From positions 2,542,001 to 2,606,000 of the forward strand of contig NZ_CP183878.1 of NCBI RefSeq assembly GCF_048572895.1: DNA of 64,000 nucleotides, written 5' to 3'. The stretch is from Psychrobacillus sp048572895 (GTDB lineage: Bacteria; Bacillota; Bacilli; Bacillales_A; Planococcaceae). Of the stretch, positions 7,475-16,461 are shown one piece after another; position 1 is the stretch's first letter, and each line of letters starts with the position of its first letter. Under the pieces are notes generated by a model. It saw only the letters and a program-made list of their open reading frames with translations. It searched no databases and had not been told where the DNA came from. The translations under genes and the position numbers were made by a program.

Positions 7475-9007
7475 TTAACTTTTAACAAGCGGAATTGATA
7501 CAGTAAAGACAGTACCTTTTCCTACTTCGCTTTCTACTTCTAGTAAACCATGATGGGCTTCGACTAGATGCTTAACAATTGCTAATCCAAGACCAGTTCC
7601 TCCTGAGTTTCTACTTCTAGCTCTATCCACTCGGTAAAAACGCTCGAAAACCCTGCCAATTTCATCTTTCGATATTCCTATTCCTTCATCTTGAATACGG
7701 AATATTCCACATTTATCGTTATGATCAATGGATATAGTCACCGTTTTATCCTCAGGGGAGTAGGTCAGCGCATTCATCAATAAATTCATCGTGATTTGTA
7801 TTAAGCGATTTAAATCACCTAATACATAGACTGGTTTGCTATATATCATTTCGAGACGCATATTCTTTTCTTCTACAATATGACTAGTCATCTCTTTACT
7901 TCGCTCAACAACTTCCAATAAGTTGACCTTTTGTAAATTCACTTCATATCCTACCTGTTCTACTTTTGAAAGATCTAATAAGTCATTAATTAGCATTTGA
8001 AGTCGATTACTTTCTTTGTGAATTATCTCGAGGAAGGAAAGTAATGTTTCTTCGTTTTTATACGCGCCATACAATAATGTTTCTGAAAATCCTTTTATAC
8101 TAGTGACAGGTGTCTTCAATTCGTGGGATACATTCGCCACAAAATCTTTTCTAACTTGCTCCAGTTTTACAAGCTCCGTAATATCATGCATTACTACCAC
8201 TATACCAAGCCATTTTCCATGCTCGCCGATAACCGGCGCTCCATAAGCATCCATAAAATAAGTATGTATGTTTTTCTTTATCGATATTTGTTCCCGATTA
8301 GAAGCCTCGGTCAAAAATAAGTGATCAATGAACGCCTCAATCTTTTTTGGAAGACCGATTTTATTAAATAGTTTTCCATCAACATCTTTGAACGAAATGT
8401 CAAGCTGCTTTAAAAACGAACGATTCACAATCGTAATATACCCGTTACGATCAATCATAATTAGGGCACTACCCATATTCTCGATTAACGTTTTTAAACG
8501 TTCTTTTTCAGTTTCTCTCATGACGGATATATCATGTAAATTTCGTGCGAGTATATTAATAGAGTTACTTAGCTTGGACATTCCAGAAAATTCATCTTCA
8601 AAGGCACGAATTCGATAATTCCCTCGAGCTAGTTCCATGGCAGTTTCTGTCAAATGCTCGATTGGCTGCGCAAACTTTTTGAAAATATTTGTCCCTAAAA
8701 ACAGTGCAACAAGAAAAGTAATACTCATAATGATGAATAAAAACAACCATAAGGAATGGGCATTGATCAATTCAGTTTGAGAGAATGACGATGCTAACAT
8801 TTCCGTAATATCCCGTTGCTCATCTACTGTGAGTCCTGTTGTGCCTATATAATTTGATACTTCATCAATTTTTGTGTTTATGACTTTTTCAGAGGAGCTT
8901 TTAGCGTAAATAGGAAAAAGCTGTCCAAGTATAAGTCCTAGACAAGCTAATATTAACCCTATCATAATAGAATAAGTTCTAAAAAGTTTGGAATGAAATG
9001 ATTTCAT
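7475..9007 (-). CDS. phoR: Sensor histidine kinase PhoR
   Basis: Phosphate-limitation sensor kinase, 510 aa, partner of PhoP. Order: TM1 (about 13-34), a short outside loop (about 35-83), TM2 (about 84-105), HAMP, PAS (about 168-280), HisKA with the phospho-acceptor His295 in FVANVSHELKTP, then the HATPase with N box, DEGIGIS (G1) and GGTGLGLAIV (G2). The outside domain is only about 50 residues; B. subtilis PhoR is longer (about 579 aa). The start overlaps the phoP stop (TAATG). Position between phoP and polA supports the name over other PAS kinases such as WalK. Confidence 0.9.
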   Translation of the reverse strand: MKSFHSKLFRTYSIMIGLILACLGLILGQLFPIYAKSSSEKVINTKIDEVSNYIGTTGLTVDEQRDITEMLASSFSQTELINAHSLWLFLFIIMSITFLVALFLGTNIFKKFAQPIEHLTETAMELARGNYRIRAFEDEFSGMSKLSNSINILARNLHDISVMRETEKERLKTLIENMGSALIMIDRNGYITIVNRSFLKQLDISFKDVDGKLFNKIGLPKKIEAFIDHLFLTEASNREQISIKKNIHTYFMDAYGAPVIGEHGKWLGIVVVMHDITELVKLEQVRKDFVANVSHELKTPVTSIKGFSETLLYGAYKNEETLLSFLEIIHKESNRLQMLINDLLDLSKVEQVGYEVNLQKVNLLEVVERSKEMTSHIVEEKNMRLEMIYSKPVYVLGDLNRLIQITMNLLMNALTYSPEDKTVTISIDHNDKCGIFRIQDEGIGISKDEIGRVFERFYRVDRARSRNSGGTGLGLAIVKHLVEAHHGLLEVESEVGKGTVFTVSIPLVKS

Positions 9008-9714
9008 TAGCTCTTAGGCTCCTCAAACTTGTATCCTAGTCCTCTAATTGTTTTGATGAAATTAGGCTTTCTACTATTTTCTTCAATTTTATCACGTAAA
9101 TGACTAATATGGACATCTACTATACGAGTATCGCCTGCAAAATCATAGTTCCATACTGCGCTTAATAGCTGATCACGTGTTAACACTCGATTTTTGTTTT
9201 CGATTAAATACACAAGTAACTCAAATTCTTTTGGAGTAAACTCAATGACCTCATTGTTTAAAAGCACTTCAAAACGTTCTGGAAATACTTGTAGCGTACC
9301 AAAAGTATACATTTCTTCTTTTGTTTTCTCTTGCTTATGCTCAGTAGAAATACTAGAACGACGAATCATTGCTTTTACTCTCGCAGTAACCTCTCTTGGA
9401 CTAAAAGGCTTCGTCATATAATCATCAGCACCTAGTTCAAGACCTAATACTTTATCGAATTCTTCATCTTTTGCAGTTAACATTATAATAGGGATTTGTA
9501 CTTTCTTTAAACGAAGCTCTTTACAGACTTCCATGCCATCCATATGTGGCAGCATCCAATCTAGTACAATAACCTCAGGCTTTTCATCCAACGCTTTATT
9601 AAGTCCTTCTAAGCCATCACTTGCTGTTATGACTTCAAAACCAGCTTCTTCAAGATTATATTTTAATAAAGTTACAATTGAACTTTCATCATCCACAACT
9701 AATACTTTTCTCAT
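9007..9714 (-). CDS. phoP: Response regulator PhoP
   Basis: OmpR-family regulator, 235 aa. The receiver has the acidic pair in VVDDES, phospho-acceptor Asp52 in VLDWMLPHMDG, switch residue Thr in MLTAKD and Lys in MTKPF. The C-terminal winged helix includes RVLTRDQLLSAVW and the VDVHISHLRDKIE recognition helix. An ORF extends 13 codons upstream, but GGAGGC followed by six A places the start at MRKVLVVDD. In Bacillus, PhoP~P controls alkaline phosphatases, Pst transport and wall teichoic/teichuronic acid synthesis. Confidence 0.93.
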   Translation of the reverse strand: MRKVLVVDDESSIVTLLKYNLEEAGFEVITASDGLEGLNKALDEKPEVIVLDWMLPHMDGMEVCKELRLKKVQIPIIMLTAKDEEFDKVLGLELGADDYMTKPFSPREVTARVKAMIRRSSISTEHKQEKTKEEMYTFGTLQVFPERFEVLLNNEVIEFTPKEFELLVYLIENKNRVLTRDQLLSAVWNYDFAGDTRIVDVHISHLRDKIEENSRKPNFIKTIRGLGYKFEEPKS

Positions 9715-9775
9715 TTTTTTGCCTCCAAGGTTGATTTGAAACCCCCATCCCAAATCGATGTTAGCTATACTGTTA

Positions 9776-10222
9776 TTATTTTTCTATAATTGGAGGCGTC
9801 ACATGAAATTCGCCTTCCACAACTATTTCGTTTTGGTCATTTTGAGCAAGTACTGTAATTACTATACTATTTAATTGTTCAATTATTTCTTTTATTTCAA
9901 ATGTAAATTCTACTATTGAGTAATGGTAAGTAGGTGTTGGAAAGCTAATAATCTGTTTTGTTATATGTGATCCAGGACCCGGCAAGTATTTTGAAATAGC
10001 GGATGTAATAATACCCGTTAACATAATTGACGGTACGATAGGTTTTCCATATTGGGTCTTAGCTGCAAAATCATGTTGAATAAATAAAGGATTGTTATCA
10101 TTGGTTAGCCCAAGATATAGAAGTAAGTCCTTGTCCTCTATTTTTTCTGTAAGTGTTAATTTTTCACCGATCTCTATGTCCTCTATACGCCTACCTATTT
10201 TCCGAGTTTTCCCTAATAACAA
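9776..10222 (-). CDS. MaoC-like hot-dog protein, catalytic His missing
   Basis: 148-aa single hot-dog domain resembling MaoC/(R)-specific enoyl-CoA hydratases. The hydratase motif region reads NDNNPLFIQHDFAAK followed by QYGKPIVPSIMLTG. The Asp and Asn-Pro of the family's D-x-N-P-x-H are kept, but the position of the catalytic His is Phe, and the usual A-H-G of the overhanging segment is P-S-I. It may therefore bind acyl thioesters without hydrating them, or act as a thioesterase. The start is TTG at 10222 behind GAGGGGGAAG. It lies just upstream of phoP on the same strand; a functional link is not evident. Confidence 0.65.
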   Translation of the reverse strand: MLLGKTRKIGRRIEDIEIGEKLTLTEKIEDKDLLLYLGLTNDNNPLFIQHDFAAKTQYGKPIVPSIMLTGIITSAISKYLPGPGSHITKQIISFPTPTYHYSIVEFTFEIKEIIEQLNSIVITVLAQNDQNEIVVEGEFHVTPPIIEK

Positions 10223-10377
10223 TAGTTCTTCCCCCTCACAAATAGCTAATTCTATATTAACAATAAACCTACATAAAGCGCAAGGTGATGATAGTACCTG
10301 TTCCTGTTGGGATACCTTTTAACCATCTTTAGTTAGTCTTTTTTATCCATAACAAAATAACCGGCACAAGACATGCT

Positions 10378-10850
10378 AGTCCTTTAAGTTCAAAACCTGT
10401 TTCTATCGTTTTCGAAGGGCTTTGTACAGACGTTTCACCATGTGATTAACGAGTGAATTTTTAGTGAGTATTGATTGTAACGATTGTCACAATCAATACT
10501 CACTTTTTTTGGTAATCTTATGGCAGTTGCCTGTCCGTCGCTTTCTACAACTATTAGAAACGGGTTAATGCATTTTGGGATAACTAGAGAAAAGATACTT
10601 TCCTACTCATAGAGGAAGCTTACGAAGATGCAATTTCGTTCGCTATTTAAGCGACGGTGATGGTTCATCGCTCCCCCCCCCCCCCCGCGGTGGCCAACAG
10701 GACGTTGGTCACGAAGGCGTTGCCACAAGAGGTGGCGTTCTTAGCCATCGTTCCTTTGTCTCCACCTGAAACGGAAATCATAGTATTATTCATTTTTAAA
10801 AGCACCGAAAACCCAGTGTTCACGGTACATTTTTATGTACTTTCTTATTA
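10378..10850 (+). repeat. Composite repeat, copy B (internally deleted)
   Basis: This occupies most of the 670-bp gap between the MaoC-like gene and mdh. The nested hairpin domain and block 2 are present. The AT-rich block and the GGTGGCGACTCC part are gone, replaced at the junction by a run of fourteen C (10673-10686). The nested segment (10691-10757) and the TCCACCTGAAACGG end follow. Outer helix: AACCTGTTTCTA (10394-10405) with TAGAAACGGGTT (10555-10566). Confidence 0.85.
10463..10504 (+). other. Hairpin of repeat copy B
   Basis: Arms 10463-10478 and 10489-10504 pair over 16 bp; after one mismatch two more pairs close a GATT loop. Seven T follow. The arm sequence (AGTGAGTATTGATTGT) is largely unlike the arms in copies A and D, yet fully self-complementary. 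Confidence 0.8.
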
Positions 10851-10879
10851 AAAAATCGAGTGGGTTTCCCCACTCGATT
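10845..10879 (-). terminator. mdh terminator
   Basis: 11-bp stem, AATCGAGTGGG (10854-10864) with 10869-10879, loop TTTC. Six T then AATAA follow on the minus strand, 17 bases past the mdh stop. Confidence 0.9.
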
Positions 10880-10895
10880 GGTAACAACCTTATAG

Positions 10896-11834
10896 TTAAG
10901 CTAATACTTTCATAACAGCTTTAACAGCATCTGCAGATTTGTTTAATAATGCTTTTTCATCTTCTGTTAACTCAAGTTCGATAATTTTCTCGATACCTGC
11001 AGCACCCAGTACTGTTGGAACACCAAGGTAAATTCCATCCATACCATATTCGCCCTCTAAATAAGCGATGGATGGCAATACTCGTTTTTGGTCTTTTAGA
11101 ATTGCTTCTGCCATCTCCACTAAAGAAGCAGCTGGTGCATAATAAGCGGAACCATTGCCAAGAAGGTTAACGATTTCTGCCCCACCTTTACGAGTACGAT
11201 CTACGATTTCTTCTAAACGAACAGCGTCGATTAACGTTTCTAATGGAATTCCACCTGCGTAAGAATATCTTACTAATGGCACCATATCGTCACCATGTCC
11301 TCCAAGAACAAAACCAGTAACATCTTTAACGGATAGGTTTAATTCTTTGGCAACAAACGTACGGAAACGAGCAGTATCAAGTACTCCAGATTGTCCGATT
11401 ACGCGTTCCTTAGGTAAGCCAGATTCTTTATAAACTGTGTAAGTCATCGCATCAACAGGGTTCGTTAATACTAAAATTGTTGTATTTGGAGAATATTTTA
11501 CGATTTCAGATGTAACAGACTTCATCACTTTTTGGTTCGTTTGGACTAAATCGTCGCGGCTCATCCCAGGTTTACGTGCTATACCGGCAGTGATAATTAC
11601 TAGATCTGAGTCTTTCGTATCTTCATAGTTTGAAGTTCCAATGATATCGGCGTCAAAACCTTGGACTGGTCCAGCTTGTGCCATATCCAAAGCTTTACCT
11701 TTAGTAGCACTTTCTGCTTGTGGAATGTCCACTAATACAATATCACCAAGTTCTTTTTGAGCAAGTAGAAAAGCGGTTGTTGCACCTGTAAAACCGCCAC
11801 CGATTACTGAGATTTTACTTCTTTTCAATGTCAT
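10896..11834 (-). CDS. mdh: Malate dehydrogenase
   Basis: NAD-dependent malate to oxaloacetate, last step of the TCA cycle; 312 aa, LDH-like type. The Rossmann motif is VIGGGFTGATTA, the cofactor-selecting Asp lies in VLVDIPQ, and the substrate-binding loop is RKPGMSRDDL. A second Arg is in TARFRTF and the catalytic His in LGGHGDDMVP. It ends the citZ-icd-mdh series but is separated from icd by 0.6 kb containing repeat copy C. AAAGGAGAG precedes the ATG. Confidence 0.97.
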   Translation of the reverse strand: MTLKRSKISVIGGGFTGATTAFLLAQKELGDIVLVDIPQAESATKGKALDMAQAGPVQGFDADIIGTSNYEDTKDSDLVIITAGIARKPGMSRDDLVQTNQKVMKSVTSEIVKYSPNTTILVLTNPVDAMTYTVYKESGLPKERVIGQSGVLDTARFRTFVAKELNLSVKDVTGFVLGGHGDDMVPLVRYSYAGGIPLETLIDAVRLEEIVDRTRKGGAEIVNLLGNGSAYYAPAASLVEMAEAILKDQKRVLPSIAYLEGEYGMDGIYLGVPTVLGAAGIEKIIELELTEDEKALLNKSADAVKAVMKVLA

Positions 11835-11879
11835 AAGAAAACTCTCCTTTTGTTCTTATTAGATGAACCCGCCAAAATG

Positions 11880-12375
11880 ATGCCTGTTCCATTATGGTCA
11901 AAACCAGCAGGACGTTTTTGGATAACTAGAGAAAAAATTACTTTCCTATCTATAAAGGAAACTCTCGAAGATGCAATTTCGTTAGCTATTTTGCTTCTTT
12001 ATTTAATGAACACTTACTATTTCACTGTATTTTCACTAGTATAAGAAAAAATCTACTTTCTTCATTCTTAAATACAGAACAATATCCTTAATTCAGCAGA
12101 CGGTTTTATCACTATATTAACTATGACTACTTTTATCATCTAAGCAATAAGGCTATGCTATATCTTATAGTGAAGTACTACACGTCATATTGATTTTAAT
12201 AGAAGGTGGCGATTCCATCGGGATAAGCGAGAAAGTCGAAACCCCGCAGATAGCATAGCAAACGAGGCTCGGTCTCGCCCGTGCAAAGCATCCACCTGGA
12301 ACGGAAATCAGTAGTATTAGTCATTCTAAAAAAGTAGCTTGAATCCAGTGTTCACTATATATATTTTCTTTTCTA
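11880..12375 (+). repeat. Composite repeat, copy C (5' hairpin domain lost)
   Basis: This fills the 600-bp gap between icd and mdh. Only a remnant of block 1 remains (CAAAACCAGCAGGACG). Blocks 2-4 are colinear with copies A and D: GGATAACTAGAGA, the CGAA/TTCG hairpin, the AT-rich block, then AGAAGGTGGCGATTCC and TCCACCTGGAACGG. The nested segment found in A, B and D is absent. Confidence 0.8.
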
Positions 12376-12407
12376 TTAAAGAAAAGGAAGGGAAAAATCC
12401 CTTCCTT
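12370..12407 (-). terminator. icd terminator
   Basis: 10-bp stem AAGGAAGGGA (12384-12393) with TCCCTTCCTT (12398-12407) about 24 bases past the icd stop. The minus-strand tract after it is T-rich but interrupted. Confidence 0.7.
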
Positions 12408-12430
12408 AAAAACTAAATTTCATTTTCATA

Positions 12431-13696
12431 TTACATGTTTTTAATAAGTTCATCAGCGAATTCAGAACATTTAACTTCAGTTGCCCCGTCCATTAAACGT
12501 GCGAAGTCATAAGTTACCACTTTAGCAGCAATAGATTTCTCCATTGAATCCATGATTAGTTTCGCAGCTTCGTTCCAACCTAAATGTTCTAACATTAATA
12601 CTCCTGAAAGAATAACAGATGATGGGTTAACTTTGTCAAGACCAGCATATTTAGGAGCTGTACCATGAGTAGCTTCGAAAATAGCATGTCCAGTTACATA
12701 GTTAATGTTAGCTCCTGGAGCAATACCGATACCACCAACTTGTGCTGCAAGTGCATCAGAAATATAATCTCCGTTTAAGTTCATTGTAGCAACTACATCA
12801 AACTCTTTTGGACGAGTTAAAATTTGTTGTAAGAAGATATCAGCAATCGAATCTTTTACAAGGATTTTACCAGCTGCAAGTGCATCAGCTTGTGCTTTGT
12901 CAGCAGCTTCTGTTCCTTGCTCTTCTTTAATTTGATCATATTGGTTCCAAGTAAATACTTTATCACCAAATTCTTGTTCTGCTACTTCGTAACCCCAAGT
13001 TTTGAAAGCACCTTCTGTGAATTTCATGATATTCCCTTTATGAACTAATGTTAAAGAAGTACGACCTTCTTTAATAATGTAGTTAAGAGCAGCGCGAACT
13101 AAACGTTTTGTACCTTCTTCAGAAATAGGCTTAATACCGATACCTGAAGTTTCTGGGAAACGAATATTAGTAACTCCGAATTCTGTTTGTAAGAAGTCGA
13201 TTAGTTTTTTCGCATTGTCTGTACCTTTAGCATATTCAATACCAGCATATATATCTTCCGTGTTTTCACGGAAAATAACCATATCCGTATCTTCTGGACG
13301 TTTAACTGGAGATGGAACACCAGTGAAATAACGAACTGGACGTAGGCAAGTATATAGATCAAGCTCTTGACGTAAGGCTACGTTTAATGAACGAATTCCC
13401 CCACCGATTGGTGTAGTTAAAGGTCCTTTAATAGCAATAAGGTACTCATTAATAACATCTAGAGTTTCTTGTGGTAACCATTCGCCAGTTTTATCAAATG
13501 CTTTTTGACCAGCAAGAACTTCTTTCCATTCAATTTTCTTTTCACCATTATAAGCTTTTTCTACTGAAGCTTCTAATACACGGGATGCTGCAGCCCAAAT
13601 ATCTGGACCTGTTCCGTCTCCCTCAATGAAAGGAATTACTGCTGTGTTTGGTACGTTAAGTACACCGTTTTCTACTGTAATTTTGCCTGTTGTCAT
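12431..13696 (-). CDS. icd: Isocitrate dehydrogenase (NADP)
   Basis: Oxidative decarboxylation of isocitrate to 2-oxoglutarate; 421 aa. The substrate loop contains SLNVALRQELDLYTCLRPVRYF, with the phosphorylatable Ser position and substrate Arg residues. ENTEDIYAGIE follows, and the metal-binding aspartates lie in MNLNGDYISDALAAQVGG. HGTAPKYAGLDKVNPSS is the nucleotide-binding end typical of the NADP enzyme. TAGGAGGAAAT precedes the ATG. citZ lies 83 bases upstream with a hairpin between. Confidence 0.97.
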   Translation of the reverse strand: MTTGKITVENGVLNVPNTAVIPFIEGDGTGPDIWAAASRVLEASVEKAYNGEKKIEWKEVLAGQKAFDKTGEWLPQETLDVINEYLIAIKGPLTTPIGGGIRSLNVALRQELDLYTCLRPVRYFTGVPSPVKRPEDTDMVIFRENTEDIYAGIEYAKGTDNAKKLIDFLQTEFGVTNIRFPETSGIGIKPISEEGTKRLVRAALNYIIKEGRTSLTLVHKGNIMKFTEGAFKTWGYEVAEQEFGDKVFTWNQYDQIKEEQGTEAADKAQADALAAGKILVKDSIADIFLQQILTRPKEFDVVATMNLNGDYISDALAAQVGGIGIAPGANINYVTGHAIFEATHGTAPKYAGLDKVNPSSVILSGVLMLEHLGWNEAAKLIMDSMEKSIAAKVVTYDFARLMDGATEVKCSEFADELIKNM

Positions 13697-13723
13697 TTGT
13701 TATTTCCTCCTACTATCATAATC

Positions 13724-13758
13724 ATAGGGCAGTAAACACTAAAGTGTTTAAGCCCTAT
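13724..13758 (-). other. citZ-icd intergenic hairpin
   Basis: ATAGGGC (13724-13730) pairs with GCCCTAT (13752-13758), and inside it TAAACACT (13733-13740) pairs with AGTGTTTA (13743-13750). There is no T tract, so it is more likely an RNA stability or processing hairpin than a terminator. Confidence 0.6.
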
Positions 13759-13779
13759 CTACTATAGATAATACTACTA

Positions 13780-14895
13780 TTATCTTTCTTCAATTGGAAT
13801 ATATTTTTGCATTCCAGGTCCTACATATTCTGCACGTGGACGGATTAAACGATTGTTTGCATATTGCTCAAGAATATGTGCGCTCCAACCAGATACACGT
13901 GATACTGCAAAGATTGGTGTAAATAAATCATGATCTATTTTCAAGGAATGATATACAGAAGCAGAATAGAAGTCTACGTTTGGTGGTAAATTCTTTTGCC
14001 CTGTAACTATTTCTTCGATACGAATAGACATATCATAAAGTTTAGATTCGCCATTAAGTGTAGTCAATTTTTTGGACATTTCACGTAAATGTTTTGCACG
14101 TGGGTCTCCTTTTCTATATACACGGTGACCGAATCCCATAATTTTTACTTTGTTTTCTAATTTTTCGTTAATATAAGCGTCAACATTATCAAGTGAGTCG
14201 ATTTCTGTTAACATTTTCATAACTTGTTCATTTGCTCCACCATGTAAAGGTCCTTTTAAAGCTCCGATAGCTGCAACAACGCCAGAATAGATGTCTGAAA
14301 GAGTTGCTACACATACGCGAGCTGTGAATGTAGAAGCATTCAACTCATGATCTGCGTGTAAAACAAGTGCTTTATCAAACGCTTCTATCTCTATATCTTG
14401 TGGTAATTCGCCGTGTAGCATGTACAAGAAGTTCGCAGCATAACCTAAGTCTGTTTTAGGTGCTACAGGTTCTAGTCCTTTACGAACACGCGAGAAAGCT
14501 GTTACTAAGGTTGGGATTTTTGCTTGTAGTTTAATTGCTTTTAAGTAATTTGCTTCATCGGACATATCTTCTGCAGCATCATCATATAATGCAAGCATAG
14601 AAACTGTTGTTCTAAGAGCAGTCATTGGATGTACATCATTGATTGGGAATGTTTTGAAAAAATTCAAAACTTCTTGCGGGACAGCCATGTGGTCAGCTAA
14701 TTGTTGTTTCAATTCAGCTAGTTCTGTCGCATTTGGAAGACGCTTATGCCAAAGCAAGTAAACTACTTCTTCAAAGCTCGCATTGTTTGCTAAATCATCA
14801 ATATCATATCCAACGTATGTAAGTGTATCATCGATGATTGAACTGATTGACGTTTCTGCCGCTACAATTCCTTCTAAACCTTTAGTTGTTGTCAT
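13780..14895 (-). CDS. citZ: Citrate synthase
   Basis: Condenses acetyl-CoA with oxaloacetate; 371 aa, short Gram-positive type II form. The catalytic triad regions are visible: the first His in GPLHGGANEQV, the second in IMGFGHRVYRKGDPRA, and the Asp in KIDHDLFTPIFAVSR. It is first gene of the TCA block. AAAGGGGAG precedes the ATG. A strong promoter lies about 100 bases upstream with a cre-like site next to the -35, so carbon catabolite repression is likely. Confidence 0.97.
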   Translation of the reverse strand: MTTTKGLEGIVAAETSISSIIDDTLTYVGYDIDDLANNASFEEVVYLLWHKRLPNATELAELKQQLADHMAVPQEVLNFFKTFPINDVHPMTALRTTVSMLALYDDAAEDMSDEANYLKAIKLQAKIPTLVTAFSRVRKGLEPVAPKTDLGYAANFLYMLHGELPQDIEIEAFDKALVLHADHELNASTFTARVCVATLSDIYSGVVAAIGALKGPLHGGANEQVMKMLTEIDSLDNVDAYINEKLENKVKIMGFGHRVYRKGDPRAKHLREMSKKLTTLNGESKLYDMSIRIEEIVTGQKNLPPNVDFYSASVYHSLKIDHDLFTPIFAVSRVSGWSAHILEQYANNRLIRPRAEYVGPGMQKYIPIEER

Positions 14896-14997
14896 ATCAA
14901 AGTCTCCCCTTTACACCATAAGACTTCTGACCAAATCTTCATCAAATCAGAAGAACTATATGTATATATTAATGTTTTTAGCATTGCTTACATAAAC

Positions 14998-15026
14998 AGT
15001 ATAATCAATATAGTCGTCTTTGTGAA
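14998..15026 (-). promoter_or_regulatory. citZ sigma-A promoter
   Basis: On the minus strand TTCACA (15021-15026), a 17-base spacer, then TATACT (14998-15003). This leaves a leader of about 95 bases before the citZ start. Confidence 0.8.
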
Positions 15027-15040
15027 TGAAAACGCTTAAG
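15027..15040 (-). promoter_or_regulatory. cre-like site next to the citZ -35
   Basis: Minus-strand CTTAAGCGTTTTCA matches the CcpA cre consensus TGWAAGCGKTWNCA at all but the first two positions. It abuts the -35 hexamer of citZ and lies 48 bases before the divergent ytvI-like gene. Confidence 0.5.
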
Positions 15041-15087
15041 TTTGTTGAAAAATATCACAAAATCTCCTAATTAATTGAAAAGATTGG

Positions 15088-16062
15088 ATGAAAATGATTA
15101 CTCTACAATTAAATAAAAAAGATTTGTTATCACAATGGCTGCCAATTGGAATAATTATACTAATATCATTTATCGCATACCCACTTACATTGTCAATTAT
15201 TGGAGGATACTTTCTATTTCCATTAACTAATTTATTACATAAAAAATTTAAAATTCCAGTATTTCTAAGTGTTTTACTCACAGTAATATTAATTTTATCG
15301 AGTGTTTTAATCGTATTATTTTTTCTAGTTCAGACATTAATTGATCTTATTCCATTTATACACGAACATGTTGTGTTGTTACCAGTAATGGAAATACAAA
15401 ATAACCCTATATTTATGATGTTTGAAGGAAAATTTCAGACATTATTAAATAAAATATTGAATGATTTATTGTTAAATGTAACGCATTTACCCTCATATTT
15501 TTTTGAGATATTCTTATTTAGTATTGGATTATTTTTTTCCTTAGTCGAATCTGTAAAGGACCGAGAATGGTTTCTAGTCTACTTCCCTAAAAAAATGCGC
15601 GGTCTTTGCCATAGAGCATTACTGAAATCCTCAACCATCGTAAATCAATTTATACATGTAGAATTTAAGTTATTTATATTAACGTTTATCTTAATTGCTA
15701 TTGGATTCTCAGTATTAGGATTACATAATCCGATTAAATATGCTTTTCTTATTTCTTTAGTCGATAGTGTTCCTTTTTTAGGTACAGGCCTAATACTAAT
15801 TCCTTTATGTATTTACTTTTTTTTAATGGAAATGCATATGGTAGGTGCTATTATCTTACTTTTATACTTGTTTGTTCAGTTAACTAGACATATCGTCGAA
15901 TCAGTACTTTGGTCATCCACTACACAAATAAAGGCTGTCCACGTCTTTTATTTGAGCGCGGCAGCCATTTTAATCTTTGGATTTATCGGTATCTTGTTTA
16001 GTCCATTTATTTATCTATTCGCCCATAAATGGGAAAGCTTTACGAAGACTTCATCACAATAA
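15088..16062 (+). CDS. ytvI: YtvI-like membrane protein, AI-2E/PerM family
   Basis: Polytopic membrane protein of 324 aa with about seven or eight hydrophobic segments and the family motif SVPFLGTGLILIP. In B. subtilis ytvI also sits next to citZ. The family includes exporters and antiporters of uncertain substrate, so no transport function is assigned. It is among the few plus-strand genes in the first half of the window and diverges from citZ. The ribosome site is weak; a second ATG two codons in is an equally good start. Its 3' end overlaps the convergent fxsA by 23 bases. Confidence 0.75.
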   Translation: MKMITLQLNKKDLLSQWLPIGIIILISFIAYPLTLSIIGGYFLFPLTNLLHKKFKIPVFLSVLLTVILILSSVLIVLFFLVQTLIDLIPFIHEHVVLLPVMEIQNNPIFMMFEGKFQTLLNKILNDLLLNVTHLPSYFFEIFLFSIGLFFSLVESVKDREWFLVYFPKKMRGLCHRALLKSSTIVNQFIHVEFKLFILTFILIAIGFSVLGLHNPIKYAFLISLVDSVPFLGTGLILIPLCIYFFLMEMHMVGAIILLLYLFVQLTRHIVESVLWSSTTQIKAVHVFYLSAAAILIFGFIGILFSPFIYLFAHKWESFTKTSSQ

Positions 16063-16435
16063 CTTGACCATTTTTCATCTTTTTGCGAATCCATCTATAA
16101 ACAAGAGGTTTAAATAAGTTGCGGGTTGGGGCAAATAAAAGCATGAAGCCAATAATATCTGATATAAATCCTGGAAGTACAACTAAAACTGCTCCGACAA
16201 ATATACTAATACCATTTATTGCAGCTTCTCCAGGTGCTTGATAGTTTTTAATGCTTTCAGATACCTCTCGAAATGCTTTTAAGCCTTGTCTTTTTGCAAA
16301 ATAGCCACCAATTATTCCACTTGCGATGATCAATAAAAATGTATATCCTACTCCAATCGTTTTACCTGATAGCATTAGAATATATAATTCAACAGCAGGG
16401 ATTAGGATAAACAAACCAATAATCCATTTCATCAT
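16040..16435 (-). CDS. fxsA: FxsA family membrane protein
   Basis: 131 aa with four hydrophobic helices: IIGLFILIPAVELYIL, then TFLLIIASGIIGGYFA, then SIFVGAVLVVLPGF and DIIGFMLLF. A basic tail (RWIRKKMK) follows. This is the FxsA/YtzA pattern; E. coli FxsA counteracts F exclusion of phage T7, and the native role is unclear. AGGAAGGTG lies just ahead of two adjacent ATG codons, so the second (16432) is also possible. Neighbour order (pyk, fxsA, ytvI, citZ) is as in Bacillus. Confidence 0.85.
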   Translation of the reverse strand: MMKWIIGLFILIPAVELYILMLSGKTIGVGYTFLLIIASGIIGGYFAKRQGLKAFREVSESIKNYQAPGEAAINGISIFVGAVLVVLPGFISDIIGFMLLFAPTRNLFKPLVYRWIRKKMKNGQVIVMKSS

Positions 16436-16461
16436 TTCACCTTCCTTTTAGAAATAGCTTA

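Noticed and set aside
13724..13758. Terminator between citZ and icd
   Set aside because: The hairpin is good but no T tract follows on the minus strand; kept only as a processing or stability hairpin.
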